Below are positions 1-7,913 of a stretch of 64,000 nt of DNA, piece by piece. Under the pieces are notes generated by a model. That model did no database searches and was not told the origin of the DNA. It saw nothing but the letters and a program-made list of their open reading frames with translations. Source of the DNA: Fen-1258 sp964441505 (GTDB taxonomy: Bacteria; Bacteroidota; Ignavibacteria; Ignavibacteriales; Melioribacteraceae); assembly GCA_964441505.1 (NCBI GenBank), contig CAYTUV010000019.1, positions 1 through 64,000 of the forward strand, read 5' to 3'. Position 1 is the first letter of the stretch. Every line of letters starts with the position of its first letter. A program made the translations under genes and the position numbers.

Positions 1-13
1 CGCTAAAACAGCT

Positions 14-469
14 ATGATGCTTTCCGTAATGTTTATTTTCAGTATTACTGTATCGGCACAGCATCAACACGGCAGCGGAGGTGGAAACAACAATATGGGA
101 ACCGGCTCTCAAATGCAGAATATGCAAAATATGGGAGCTAAAATGGGCGACATGCAAAGCATGATGAGTCAGATGAATCAACTCATGGATAAAAGCGGCA
201 AAATGCTTTCCATGATGCAAAACCAAAAAGATCAAATGGGAATGGGTTCCCAAATGACCGGCATGATGCAAAATATGAACGATATGTCTAAGAACATGAA
301 AAACATGCTCGATCAAATGAACACCATGATGAGTGATCAAAAAATAATGGAGAACCAAGAAATGAAGGATCACATGAAAGGCATGACCGATAACATGAAA
401 ACCATGATGAAAGATTATGATGACATGCTCGGCAGAATTCAAAAACTTCCAAACCCGATGAAGAAATAA
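14..469 (+). CDS. Methionine-rich secreted protein, probable Cu/Ag-binding, start possibly outside window
   Basis: The product has a hydrophobic N-terminal signal segment ending near SAQ, then a hydrophilic stretch extremely rich in Met, Gln, Asn and Lys with many MxxM and MM pairs. Such Met clusters bind Cu(I)/Ag(I) in copper-resistance proteins, so a periplasmic metal-buffering role is inferred from composition and from the downstream metal genes. No known domain is recognised. The frame stays open upstream of the first ATG to the window edge, and the signal peptide seen is short and lacks the usual basic start, so the true start may lie before base 1. It ends 10 bases before the outer-membrane protein gene and probably shares its operon. 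Confidence 0.7.
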   Translation: MMLSVMFIFSITVSAQHQHGSGGGNNNMGTGSQMQNMQNMGAKMGDMQSMMSQMNQLMDKSGKMLSMMQNQKDQMGMGSQMTGMMQNMNDMSKNMKNMLDQMNTMMSDQKIMENQEMKDHMKGMTDNMKTMMKDYDDMLGRIQKLPNPMKK

Positions 470-479
470 GGATAATAAA

Positions 480-1364
480 ATGCAGAAGAAAATTAAAAGC
501 ACATTTCTTTTAATTTTTTCCGCTCTTCTTTTTAGTGGAGTAACTTTTGCTCAAGAGGGCTGGTCGGTTTCGACCGGCCTTCAATACTCCGGCGGAAATT
601 ATTATTACAATAATTATAGCAAACTTTTTTCGTTTTATGGTGGAGTGCGATATCAATCGGAATATTTTAGTGTGAATGTTGCAGCACCGATTATATTTAG
701 CAATAACAATGCACTCAGCCAGTCCGGCGGTATGATGCTGCCGATCGGAGGTAATTCTTCCAGCAACAATAATATGATGGGCAGTAATTCTTCCGGTAAT
801 AACTCCGGCGGAATGATGGGCAGTAACGGAAACAATTCGAATTCCTATATGTCCGGTTCATCATCTTCTATGAACTCAAGCATTGGTCTTGGAGATATTT
901 ATCTGACGGGTAATTATCAATTTTATTCCAGCTACGAAAATGGCTTTACAGCATCGATCAATTATCAAATTAAATTTCCAACAGCAAGCGGAATGACGAA
1001 CATCGGCACCGGCAAATTTGATTATGGCACTACCGTAACTCTCCGCAAAGGTTTTGATTCTTATCTCGCAATTGCAGATTTGGGATACTTAAACATTGGT
1101 GATCCAAGCGGAATTACTTACAACAATCCATTTACCTATGGAGTTGGTTTCGGAAAATATTTTAATGATGGCAACTCATCGCTTCTGCTCTACTATCAAG
1201 GTTACACAGAAATTGTTTCCGGTTACGCTGCACCACAGCAATTATCACTTGGACTTAATCATCAACTTAGTTCAAAACTAACTCTTACACTTATCGGCGG
1301 AGTTGGGCTAACTAAATTTTCTCCAGGTCTGTTAGCTTCTACCGGAATAAGTTTCCAATTATGA
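480..1364 (+). CDS. Outer-membrane beta-barrel-like protein with Ser/Asn/Gly/Met-rich insert
   Basis: This 294-residue protein has a clear signal peptide (about residues 1-25, ending TFAQ). Alternating aromatic/hydrophobic strands and Gly-Asn turns are typical of a small outer-membrane barrel. Residues about 82-138 are a low-complexity insert of Ser, Asn, Gly and paired Met, which would form a surface or periplasmic loop able to bind soft metals. The C-terminus ends in alternating hydrophobics (GISFQL), as expected for a last barrel strand. It follows the Met-rich gene by 10 bases. The barrel assignment rests on pattern only and the substrate is unknown. Confidence 0.6.
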   Translation: MQKKIKSTFLLIFSALLFSGVTFAQEGWSVSTGLQYSGGNYYYNNYSKLFSFYGGVRYQSEYFSVNVAAPIIFSNNNALSQSGGMMLPIGGNSSSNNNMMGSNSSGNNSGGMMGSNGNNSNSYMSGSSSSMNSSIGLGDIYLTGNYQFYSSYENGFTASINYQIKFPTASGMTNIGTGKFDYGTTVTLRKGFDSYLAIADLGYLNIGDPSGITYNNPFTYGVGFGKYFNDGNSSLLLYYQGYTEIVSGYAAPQQLSLGLNHQLSSKLTLTLIGGVGLTKFSPGLLASTGISFQL

Positions 1365-1376
1365 TCAGGATGTTTT

Positions 1377-1475
1377 ATGATTCAAACCAGTTCAACAATA
1401 ACTTGTCCTGAATGCGGTTTAAGCAAATTTACCTCTGCTTTTTCTTTTTCAACCGGTCTGAAATGGACTATATAA
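1377..1475 (+). pseudogene. N-terminal remnant of a GDCCVxC-family zinc-ribbon protein
   Basis: A 32-codon frame starts with ITCPECG at residues 8-14. This matches the opening of the GDCCVxC family, for which an apparently complete member lies at 20658-20876 (ITCHYCG). After about residue 17 the similarity ends, and the second CxxC and the GDCCVxC box are absent. The frame closes with TAA 12 bases before the methyltransferase start. I read it as a truncated gene. It could instead be a short expressed peptide. Confidence 0.45.
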
Positions 1476-1487
1476 GAAGGGAGCTTT

Positions 1488-2138
1488 ATGCCGGATAATC
1501 AAGAATATATCTATGCCCTAAAATACGAGTGGCTCAACAAATTATACGATCCTATTGTTCGGGTTACAACAAGAGAAAAACGTTTTAAGGATGCGCTTAT
1601 AAAACAAGCGAACATTCATGAAGGTCAAGTTATTCTTGATGTTGGAAGCGGAACCGGTACATTATTAATTGAATTGAAGAAAAGATATCCGCAAATAGAA
1701 GTCATCGGTATAGACGGCGACCCGAAAATTCTACAGCAAGCCAAAAAGAAAGCTAAGCTTGCCGGAACAACTATTGTTTTTCATGAAGGTTATTCTAATA
1801 ATCTTCCCTTCGAAAACGAGTCGCTTGATAAAACCATTTCATCCTTGTTTTTTCATCACTTGAAGGGAGATGATAAAATATCAACGTTAAAAGAAATTTA
1901 CCGTGCGTTGAAAAAAGGAGGCGAACTTCATATTGCAGATTTTGGCAAGCCTAAGAATGCGTTGATGCTCGTTCTATTCACAACTATTAGATGGTTGGAT
2001 AGTTTTGAAACTACATCTGACAATGCTAAAGGATTAATTCCAGTTCATATGAAATCTGTGGGTTTTAATAACGTTACAGAGACAAAAAGCTTTTCTACAA
2101 TTTACGGCACAATTACTTTATATCAAGGAGTTAAATAA
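1488..2138 (+). CDS. Class I SAM-dependent methyltransferase (UbiE-like)
   Basis: The 216-residue protein has the Rossmann methyltransferase motifs. Motif I is LDVGSGTG (about residues 50-57), an acidic residue ends strand 2 (IGIDGD, about 75-80), and a late motif reads LHIADFG (about 144-150). The fold places it with the UbiE/Methyltransf_11-type enzymes that transfer a methyl group from S-adenosylmethionine. The acceptor cannot be told from the sequence. A GGGAG ribosome site sits just before the ATG. Genes of this type often occur in metal- and arsenic-resistance clusters, but no arsenite-methylating Cys set is visible. Confidence 0.8.
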   Translation: MPDNQEYIYALKYEWLNKLYDPIVRVTTREKRFKDALIKQANIHEGQVILDVGSGTGTLLIELKKRYPQIEVIGIDGDPKILQQAKKKAKLAGTTIVFHEGYSNNLPFENESLDKTISSLFFHHLKGDDKISTLKEIYRALKKGGELHIADFGKPKNALMLVLFTTIRWLDSFETTSDNAKGLIPVHMKSVGFNNVTETKSFSTIYGTITLYQGVK

Positions 2139-2169
2139 ATTTTCTGCTATGCAGATTTGAGGAGGTTGA

Positions 2170-2781
2170 ATGAAGAATCTAATCGTTGTTTTTTTTCTGT
2201 TTTTCGGTGTTGCTTCAATTATGGCGCACGGAGACGAAGATCACAAAAAAATGAAAATGAAGAAAGTCGATACGTTGACAATCGTCAACGGTGATACAAT
2301 TGCAATTAACGGTAATCCAAGAAATGCTGCGGATAAAATGCAGGGAATGACTAAGGAAGAAATGAAGGAAGAAATATTTGTGCTTAAGCCGGCTGAAGCT
2401 GCCCTTCAACATCTTCACAATAAAATCGTTCACTTCCCTATTGCTTTAACACTCGTGGCATTTTTGTTTTCACTACTAAATATCAAAAAACAGAGCTATT
2501 GCACTTATCAATCTATCAAAATTCTTTTGGGAATTTCACTCTTTGCAGGTATAGCTGCGTACTTCACCGGCAATTTTCAGTTAACACCTTTTATAGGAGA
2601 GCCAAAAGAATGGCTGTCCAATACGCATCGTTTAACCGGAATAATTTCTACAATTTTGATTCTAATTTGGTTTGTTGCATTATTTATTGAGCGGACAAAA
2701 AAATATTCATGGGCGATAGGCTTAATAGTGGTAATAGCAATTTCAATTACAGGCTTTCTTGGCGGAGTATTAGCGCATTAA
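2170..2781 (+). CDS. DUF2231-type membrane protein with His/Met-rich N-terminus
   Basis: A signal peptide (ending near IMAHG) is followed by a HGDEDHKKMKMKK metal-binding-like stretch. Four transmembrane helices then fill residues about 80-203. The LHNKIVHFPIAL segment is the hallmark of DUF2231 membrane proteins, whose conserved histidines may bind haem or metal. A good GGAGG ribosome site precedes the ATG. It lies between the methyltransferase and the sensor kinase in one + strand run, which suggests a role in metal handling at the inner membrane. The biochemical activity is unknown. Confidence 0.7.
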   Translation: MKNLIVVFFLFFGVASIMAHGDEDHKKMKMKKVDTLTIVNGDTIAINGNPRNAADKMQGMTKEEMKEEIFVLKPAEAALQHLHNKIVHFPIALTLVAFLFSLLNIKKQSYCTYQSIKILLGISLFAGIAAYFTGNFQLTPFIGEPKEWLSNTHRLTGIISTILILIWFVALFIERTKKYSWAIGLIVVIAISITGFLGGVLAH

Positions 2782-2803
2782 TTTATTTTAGAGAAGAGAT
2801 CAA

Positions 2804-3760
2804 ATGTTAAATATTATCAGAAAATATTTAGTCTTAAGTTATTTCTCAGCAATACTAATTTCAGTTTTTGTGACTCACTTTGTACTGTCAACAAGACATA
2901 CTCATTTTGAAAGCAGCGCTTACTACTTCGAAAATATTTTTGATTCGCTTTTAATGACTGTTATAATTTTCCCCACTTTATATTTCTTTTTTTTACGACC
3001 ATTGACCTTAGAAATAAATAGAAGGAGAAAAGTTAATGTTGAATTAGAAATAGCAAAAGAGAAAGCAGAGTTATCCGATAAATTAAAGACAGAATTTCTT
3101 GCTCAAATGTCTCACGAAATAAGAACGCCAATTAATATTCTTATAAATTATGCACAGTTGATAAAGGAAGAATTGGATATTCCAATTGGTTCTGATTTGA
3201 GCAATTATTTTGATGAATTAGAAATTGGCAGCCAAAGATTGATCAGAACTATCGAGTCTATACTTTATATGTCGCAACTTCAAATTGGGGCTTACAATCC
3301 AACTTTTACTGAAGTTGATCTAAAAGAAATATTAATACGAAAAGTGAAAAAATTAGAACGCTTTGCTGTAGGAAAAGGATTAAAAATAAAATCAAATATT
3401 AGTGATGCAAATTACTTTTTGACTGCTGATGAATTTGCTATCGAACAAATATTTCAACATCTAATTGAGAATGCAATCAATTTTACTTTTCAAGGATATA
3501 TAGAAATCACACTTTCCAAAGATGATAGACAAAAAATTATTTTTTCAATTGCCGATACAGGTATTGGAATTTCTGATGATTTTCTTCCCAAAATATTCCT
3601 CCCTTTTGCCCAGGAAGATCAAGGATATACAAGAAAGTTTGAGGGGAATGGATTAGGGCTTGCATTAGTAAAAGAATTTTGTGCAATTAATAAAGCTGAG
3701 ATTGAAGTTGTATCATCAAAAGGAAAAGGAACTACTTTCCAAATTACATTTTTAAGATAG
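2804..3760 (+). CDS. Membrane-bound sensor histidine kinase
   Basis: Two transmembrane helices (about residues 10-33 and 46-66) enclose a very short periplasmic loop. A HisKA dimerisation domain follows with the phospho-acceptor H104 in SHEIRTP, then a HATPase domain with N box (NAINF), G1 (IADTGIGI) and G2 (GNGLGLALVKE). The protein autophosphorylates on His and passes the phosphate to a response regulator. No regulator gene is present anywhere in the window, so it is an orphan here. The loop is too short for a classical sensor domain, so the signal may be sensed in the membrane. Its C-terminal sequence is echoed by the remnant at 7323-7403. Confidence 0.9.
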   Translation: MLNIIRKYLVLSYFSAILISVFVTHFVLSTRHTHFESSAYYFENIFDSLLMTVIIFPTLYFFFLRPLTLEINRRRKVNVELEIAKEKAELSDKLKTEFLAQMSHEIRTPINILINYAQLIKEELDIPIGSDLSNYFDELEIGSQRLIRTIESILYMSQLQIGAYNPTFTEVDLKEILIRKVKKLERFAVGKGLKIKSNISDANYFLTADEFAIEQIFQHLIENAINFTFQGYIEITLSKDDRQKIIFSIADTGIGISDDFLPKIFLPFAQEDQGYTRKFEGNGLGLALVKEFCAINKAEIEVVSSKGKGTTFQITFLR

Positions 3761-3857
3761 TTGATTGATAATTCATCCGAAATTCTCTTTCAACATTTTT
3801 GTTACTGTAAAGTAGTGTAATACATAATTTTATTATTCAATAAATAAAGGAGTTATC

Positions 3858-4529
3858 ATGAAAAAACCAATTTATCTTTTGTTACCATTATCTCTCATTT
3901 TAGAGGGCTGTATGATGCTCGGTATGGGAGGAATGGGGCACACAGGGAGCGGCGGTATGCAGGGAGATTCACATGGTTCTTCTATGAACGGTCAAACAAT
4001 AGTAAAAGAATCTGTTGTTAATGGGATAAAAATTACCGTTGAATTTCCGCCATATACTTTAAGCGATGAACTGGCTTATAAAGTTACTCTTTATGATGTC
4101 CGCGAAAAAATGATTATCTCCGATGCGTCAATTTCATTGATCGTAACTTCGGATGATAGTCGTAAACAAGTTTCGCGTTCCGGGCAAGCAAGTTCACATT
4201 CAGGACACGGCGATTCACCCCCAACTCAGAGTCAAGGTAAGGCAGAGAAAATGAAATTTTCACCGGACGAAATTAATAACGGTACATATATTTTCCATCC
4301 AACAATAAAAAATAAAGGCGCTTACAAATTTATTTTTGTTCTAGAAAGAGTTGGAAATGTTGAGATAGATCCACCAATCGAAGTTGAGCAAACCGTTCAA
4401 CTTTATAGTCAGATAGATCAAACTTCGGAACACAGCAGGGATAATATGGCTGGCTTTAGTTTATCGTCTCCGGTAATATTAATCGGTCTTGGTGCTATGG
4501 CAATAATGATGCTCTTTATACTCAGATGA
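3858..4529 (+). CDS. Probable lipoprotein with YtkA-like domain, Met/His/Ser-rich
   Basis: The N-terminus is a signal peptide with a plausible lipobox Cys (LEGC, residue 18), followed by a Met/Gly/His/Ser stretch. A beta-rich domain (about residues 50-180, interrupted by a His/Ser-rich insert near 112-130) resembles YtkA/FixH-type periplasmic domains. A C-terminal hydrophobic helix precedes the final Arg. AAAGGAG lies before the ATG. The domain call is tentative. The metal-binding composition and neighbours argue for a periplasmic copper-related role. Confidence 0.5.
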   Translation: MKKPIYLLLPLSLILEGCMMLGMGGMGHTGSGGMQGDSHGSSMNGQTIVKESVVNGIKITVEFPPYTLSDELAYKVTLYDVREKMIISDASISLIVTSDDSRKQVSRSGQASSHSGHGDSPPTQSQGKAEKMKFSPDEINNGTYIFHPTIKNKGAYKFIFVLERVGNVEIDPPIEVEQTVQLYSQIDQTSEHSRDNMAGFSLSSPVILIGLGAMAIMMLFILR

Positions 4530-4580
4530 TTTAAAGAACATACTAACTAAGTACGAAACTCTATTTCTTTGGAGGTTGCA

Positions 4581-5072
4581 ATGAAACGGATTGTTATTTT
4601 TGTGGCGCTGCTGCTTGTGCTAGCATTAAGCGATAGCTTCGCTCAACATCACGGCGGTGGCTCTGTTGACAATGGTAATAGAAAAGACCCTTCTATAGCT
4701 GCGCTGCTTTCAATTCAACCACTGCCTGTTGATTTTGGAAATTTTTACACCGGTAATTGGGGACGTGGGATTCTTTACACGACTGCAGAGCTTGTTCTTT
4801 TTATACCGGCAGCCGTTTTGCTCGGACGCAATAGCTGGTCGTGGGGAATGCATAATTATTCAAACTATTATGGTACAGATTATCGTCGTTCATGGACTAC
4901 AACAGAACGGAACCAGTTCTATTATTTACTAGCGGGATACGTAGTAGTAAAGATCATTAGTGCATTTGATGCAGGGTATTCGGCTGAACGATATAATGAG
5001 AATATCTCGTTGCGATACGATGCACAGACTAACGCTGCGATGCTCTCTTGGAACATCCCGCTTAGTTATTAA
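4581..5072 (+). CDS. Secreted/envelope protein, paralogue of 24416-24943
   Basis: The start at 4581 is chosen because GGAGG (4571-4575) sits just upstream and a signal peptide (residues 1-22, ending DSFAQ) begins there. Conserved blocks are ALLSIQPLP, FYTG(N/D)WGRG, a hydrophobic helix, and YYLLAGY(V/I)VVKIISAFDAGY. All recur in the gene at 24416. The pattern resembles DUF5683-like envelope proteins. The pair was duplicated within the island, and the function is unknown. It lies 19 bases before the CopB-type ATPase, which suggests co-transcription. Confidence 0.6.
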   Translation: MKRIVIFVALLLVLALSDSFAQHHGGGSVDNGNRKDPSIAALLSIQPLPVDFGNFYTGNWGRGILYTTAELVLFIPAAVLLGRNSWSWGMHNYSNYYGTDYRRSWTTTERNQFYYLLAGYVVVKIISAFDAGYSAERYNENISLRYDAQTNAAMLSWNIPLSY

Positions 5073-5091
5073 TTTACCTTAAGGAGTAATT

Positions 5092-7197
5092 ATGGAAGAT
5101 CATAAATCCCATCATTCAGAACATTCGCATGACGATCATGCTCATCATCGCTCTCATCAGAATAATAAGAAGATGAATGAACACGCTTCTCATCGGCATG
5201 ATGATAAAAAAAGTTCTGCGCCTGCCGACAACTCTAATCATCATAATCATGCAGGTCATTCTTCAATGATCGGCAATTACAGAAAAAGATTTTGGATCTC
5301 GCTCGTAGTTACTCTGCCAATTTTAATTTTTTCTCCGATGATTCAGCATGTTTTAGGTATCAGAGAATTATTTCAATTCGACGGTGAAAACTATCTATTG
5401 TTTGCTCTATCAACTTTCGTTTTCTTTTTTGGTGGATGGCCTTTTCTCAAAGGGATCTATGAAGAATTAAAAAAGCTTCAACCGGGAATGATGACTTTAA
5501 TAGCTTTAGCTATAACCATAGCCTATATCTACAGTAGTTTTGTTGCTTTTGGATTTACAGGAGAAATATTCTTCTGGGAGTTAGCAACTTTAATTGACAT
5601 TATGCTTTTAGGACATTGGATAGAAATGCGCTCAGTACTAAGCGCTTCCCGTGCGTTAGAAGAGCTGGCAAAATTACTTCCAAATGTTGCTCATAAAATT
5701 TTAGATAATGGTGATGTTGTTGATGTTGAATTGTCGCAAATAGTTGTAAACGATAAAATATTAATTAAGCCGGGAGAAAAAATTCCTTCCGATGGAGAAG
5801 TAGTCGAAGGGAAATCTTCGGTGAATGAATCAATGCTAACCGGAGAGTCAAAACCAGCCTCTAAAAAAGTTGGTGATGAGTTAATTGCAGGGGCTATAAA
5901 TGGTGAAGGTTCACTCACTGTTCTAATAAAACGAGTCGGAAAAGATACGTTCTTATCAAAAGTAATTGAGCTTGTAAAGCAAGCACAAGAAAGTAAATCT
6001 AAAACACAGAATTTAGCAGATCGTGCCGCATTGATCTTAACTGTTCTTGCTATCATTTCCGGGTTGGTAACCTTTTTCCTTTGGACATTATTAACAACAC
6101 AAAACTTTGCGTTCGCAATTGAAAGAACGGTAACAGTAATGGTCATAGCTTGTCCCCATGCATTAGGACTTGCAGTTCCATTGGTTGTAGCAGTATCTAC
6201 AGGATTGGCTGCAAGGAATGGGTTTTTAATTCGTAATAGAACCGCTTTTGAGAATGCACGAAATATAACGGCTATTGTTTTCGATAAAACGGGGACTCTT
6301 ACCGAAGGGAATTTTGGCGTAACCGATGTTTTAAGTTTCGATTCAACTTATAATAAAGAAGAGATATTAAAATATGCTGCGGCGCTTGAGAGTAATTCTC
6401 AACATCCGATAGCCAAAGGGATTATAGAAGCGGCGCATGATTTTTATAAAGTTGAAGACTTTGAATCAATTACTGGTAAAGGTGTTAAAGGAAAGGTTAA
6501 TGATAAAAATGTTTTGGTCGTAAGCCCGGGATATCTAAATGACAAGAAATTTGATTACGATCAAAATGCTGTGACGGAACTGCAAAAGAAAGGTAAAACT
6601 ACAGTTGTGTTGATCATTGATGATAAAGTAATTGGAGCAATTGGTTTAGGAGATAAAATTCGCACTGAGTCGAAATCTGCAATAGATCGTTTACAAAAGA
6701 TGGGTATTAAATGTTTGATGTTAACTGGTGATAATAAGCAAACAGCAGAATATGTAGCTAAAGAATTGGGCTTGGACGAATTCTTTGCAGAAGTTATGCC
6801 GGATCAAAAATCTTCCAAGATAAAAGAAATTCAACAGAGAGGATTAGTTGTAGCAATGACAGGCGATGGCGTAAATGATGCCCCAGCACTTGCTCAAGCG
6901 GATGTTGGAATTGCAATCGGTGCCGGTTCTGATGTTGCAGTTGAGACTGCCGATATTATTTTGATAAAAAACAACCCGGATGATGTTGCTTCTGTGATTG
7001 CATTGGCAAAAGCCACATATAAAAAAATGATCCAAAATCTTTGGTGGGCTACCGGATATAATATAATCGCAATTCCGCTTGCAGCAGGATTATTATTTTC
7101 CTACGGTATTTTATTGAGTCCGGCGATAGGTGCTGCTTTTATGTCTTTGAGCACAGTAATTGTTTCTATTAATGCGAAGCTTCTGAGAATAGAATAG
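5092..7197 (+). CDS. copB: P1B-type ATPase, CPH (CopB-like) metal exporter
   Basis: The 701-residue pump has a His-rich cytosolic N-terminus (residues 1-60) instead of HMA domains. The transmembrane CPH motif is at C354-P355-H356. Other motifs are actuator TGES, the phosphorylated D398 in DKTGT, SQHP in the nucleotide domain and GDGVNDAP at the hinge. CPH plus a His-rich N-terminus marks subgroup P1B-3, whose characterised members export Cu(II)/Cu(I)/Ag(I) across the inner membrane. AAGGAG precedes the ATG. Neighbouring Met- and His-rich envelope proteins fit copper or silver detoxification. Copper specificity comes from the motif, not from direct evidence. Confidence 0.9.
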   Translation: MEDHKSHHSEHSHDDHAHHRSHQNNKKMNEHASHRHDDKKSSAPADNSNHHNHAGHSSMIGNYRKRFWISLVVTLPILIFSPMIQHVLGIRELFQFDGENYLLFALSTFVFFFGGWPFLKGIYEELKKLQPGMMTLIALAITIAYIYSSFVAFGFTGEIFFWELATLIDIMLLGHWIEMRSVLSASRALEELAKLLPNVAHKILDNGDVVDVELSQIVVNDKILIKPGEKIPSDGEVVEGKSSVNESMLTGESKPASKKVGDELIAGAINGEGSLTVLIKRVGKDTFLSKVIELVKQAQESKSKTQNLADRAALILTVLAIISGLVTFFLWTLLTTQNFAFAIERTVTVMVIACPHALGLAVPLVVAVSTGLAARNGFLIRNRTAFENARNITAIVFDKTGTLTEGNFGVTDVLSFDSTYNKEEILKYAAALESNSQHPIAKGIIEAAHDFYKVEDFESITGKGVKGKVNDKNVLVVSPGYLNDKKFDYDQNAVTELQKKGKTTVVLIIDDKVIGAIGLGDKIRTESKSAIDRLQKMGIKCLMLTGDNKQTAEYVAKELGLDEFFAEVMPDQKSSKIKEIQQRGLVVAMTGDGVNDAPALAQADVGIAIGAGSDVAVETADIILIKNNPDDVASVIALAKATYKKMIQNLWWATGYNIIAIPLAAGLLFSYGILLSPAIGAAFMSLSTVIVSINAKLLRIE

Positions 7198-7322
7198 AAC
7201 GATTTTTTCTTTGTGCCAAAGTAGACGCAGAAAAAGTAGTGAATGCAATGCTGTAAAATAATTATGGAAAAGAATCATGAATTATAGACACGGTACAAAC
7301 TATCACCAGCACCAAAGGTTGA

Positions 7323-7403
7323 TTTGAAGTTGTATCTACAAAAGGAAAAGGAACAACTTTTATCGTAATATTTTTGCTGATGAGCATGAAGGAACAATAT
7401 TAA
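7323..7403 (+). pseudogene. C-terminal remnant of a histidine kinase ATPase domain
   Basis: One frame reads FEVVSTKGKGTTF, almost identical to IEVVSSKGKGTTFQ at the end of the kinase at 2804-3760. An in-frame TGA immediately upstream and the absence of any other kinase sequence show that only the last 25 or so codons survive. It is the only recognisable content of the 330-base gap 7198-7527, and marks a deleted two-component gene or a local duplication. Confidence 0.6.
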
Positions 7404-7527
7404 TAGTAATAAATAGTGAGAAAAATTTATTATTGAATTAAAAGAGTGCCCTTCAGTTTGTTTATTAGTCCAAATGGAACTAAAAGCCAATTTATTTAGT
7501 TAATAGGTATAATAAAATTACCTTTGT

Positions 7528-7842
7528 ATGAATAAAAAATTATTGTCATATATTATTCTATTTGGTTTCGCATTTCTGTTTGCGCATTCCGAGTTTAATC
7601 TTTTAGATCATCAGAAAGAGCAAAATCATTCTCACGATTATTGCCACTTAGTTGAATCGGCAAAAGTTGAAAAAACCACTACGAATACGGTAAGACTAAA
7701 TGATATTGTTGGTTATCTGGTTGTTTGCAATGATTGTTTTGTTTGCACAAAAGAATTTCGGCTCCAAGAAAAAAACTTAGTTTATTATAAGCTTAGGCAA
7801 GAAACACCGACCTTTATTTTAAATCGCATGCTACTAATCTGA
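7528..7842 (+). CDS. Small secreted Cys/His protein heading efflux cassette 1
   Basis: This 104-residue protein begins with a signal/anchor helix and then HSE, a HSHDYC block (His/Cys, about residues 36-41) and CNDCFVC (about 72-78). The gene at 14683 has the same layout (HSE, HDYC, CFHC) and also sits directly before a TolC-type gene, so the two are paralogues. Clustered Cys and His point to a periplasmic metal-binding role. No known family is recognised. No strong ribosome site is visible, though TACCTTTG, like a Bacteroidota -7 box, overlaps the region just before the ATG. Confidence 0.65.
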   Translation: MNKKLLSYIILFGFAFLFAHSEFNLLDHQKEQNHSHDYCHLVESAKVEKTTTNTVRLNDIVGYLVVCNDCFVCTKEFRLQEKNLVYYKLRQETPTFILNRMLLI

Positions 7843-7867
7843 TCTTTCCTTCATAATAACTTTTTTT

Positions 7868-7884
7868 TATGCCGCTAAGGCATA
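7868..7884 (+). other. Short hairpin before the cassette 1 TolC gene
   Basis: TATGCC and GGCATA can pair around a five-base loop between the small Cys/His gene and the channel gene. A comparable hairpin (15052-15074) sits in the same place in cassette 2, though the sequences differ. A role in mRNA processing or stability is inferred only from position. Confidence 0.35.
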
Positions 7885-7913
7885 ATTCTATCTATTATAA
7901 TTTTAGGATAAAT

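Noticed and set aside
653..835. Leu/Pro-rich - strand ORF
   Set aside because: It is the antisense of the Ser/Asn/Gly/Met insert of the barrel gene and has no ribosome site.
7275..7490. - strand ORF in the gap before cassette 1
   Set aside because: It has no homology signal or ribosome site, and the kinase remnant on the + strand explains part of it.
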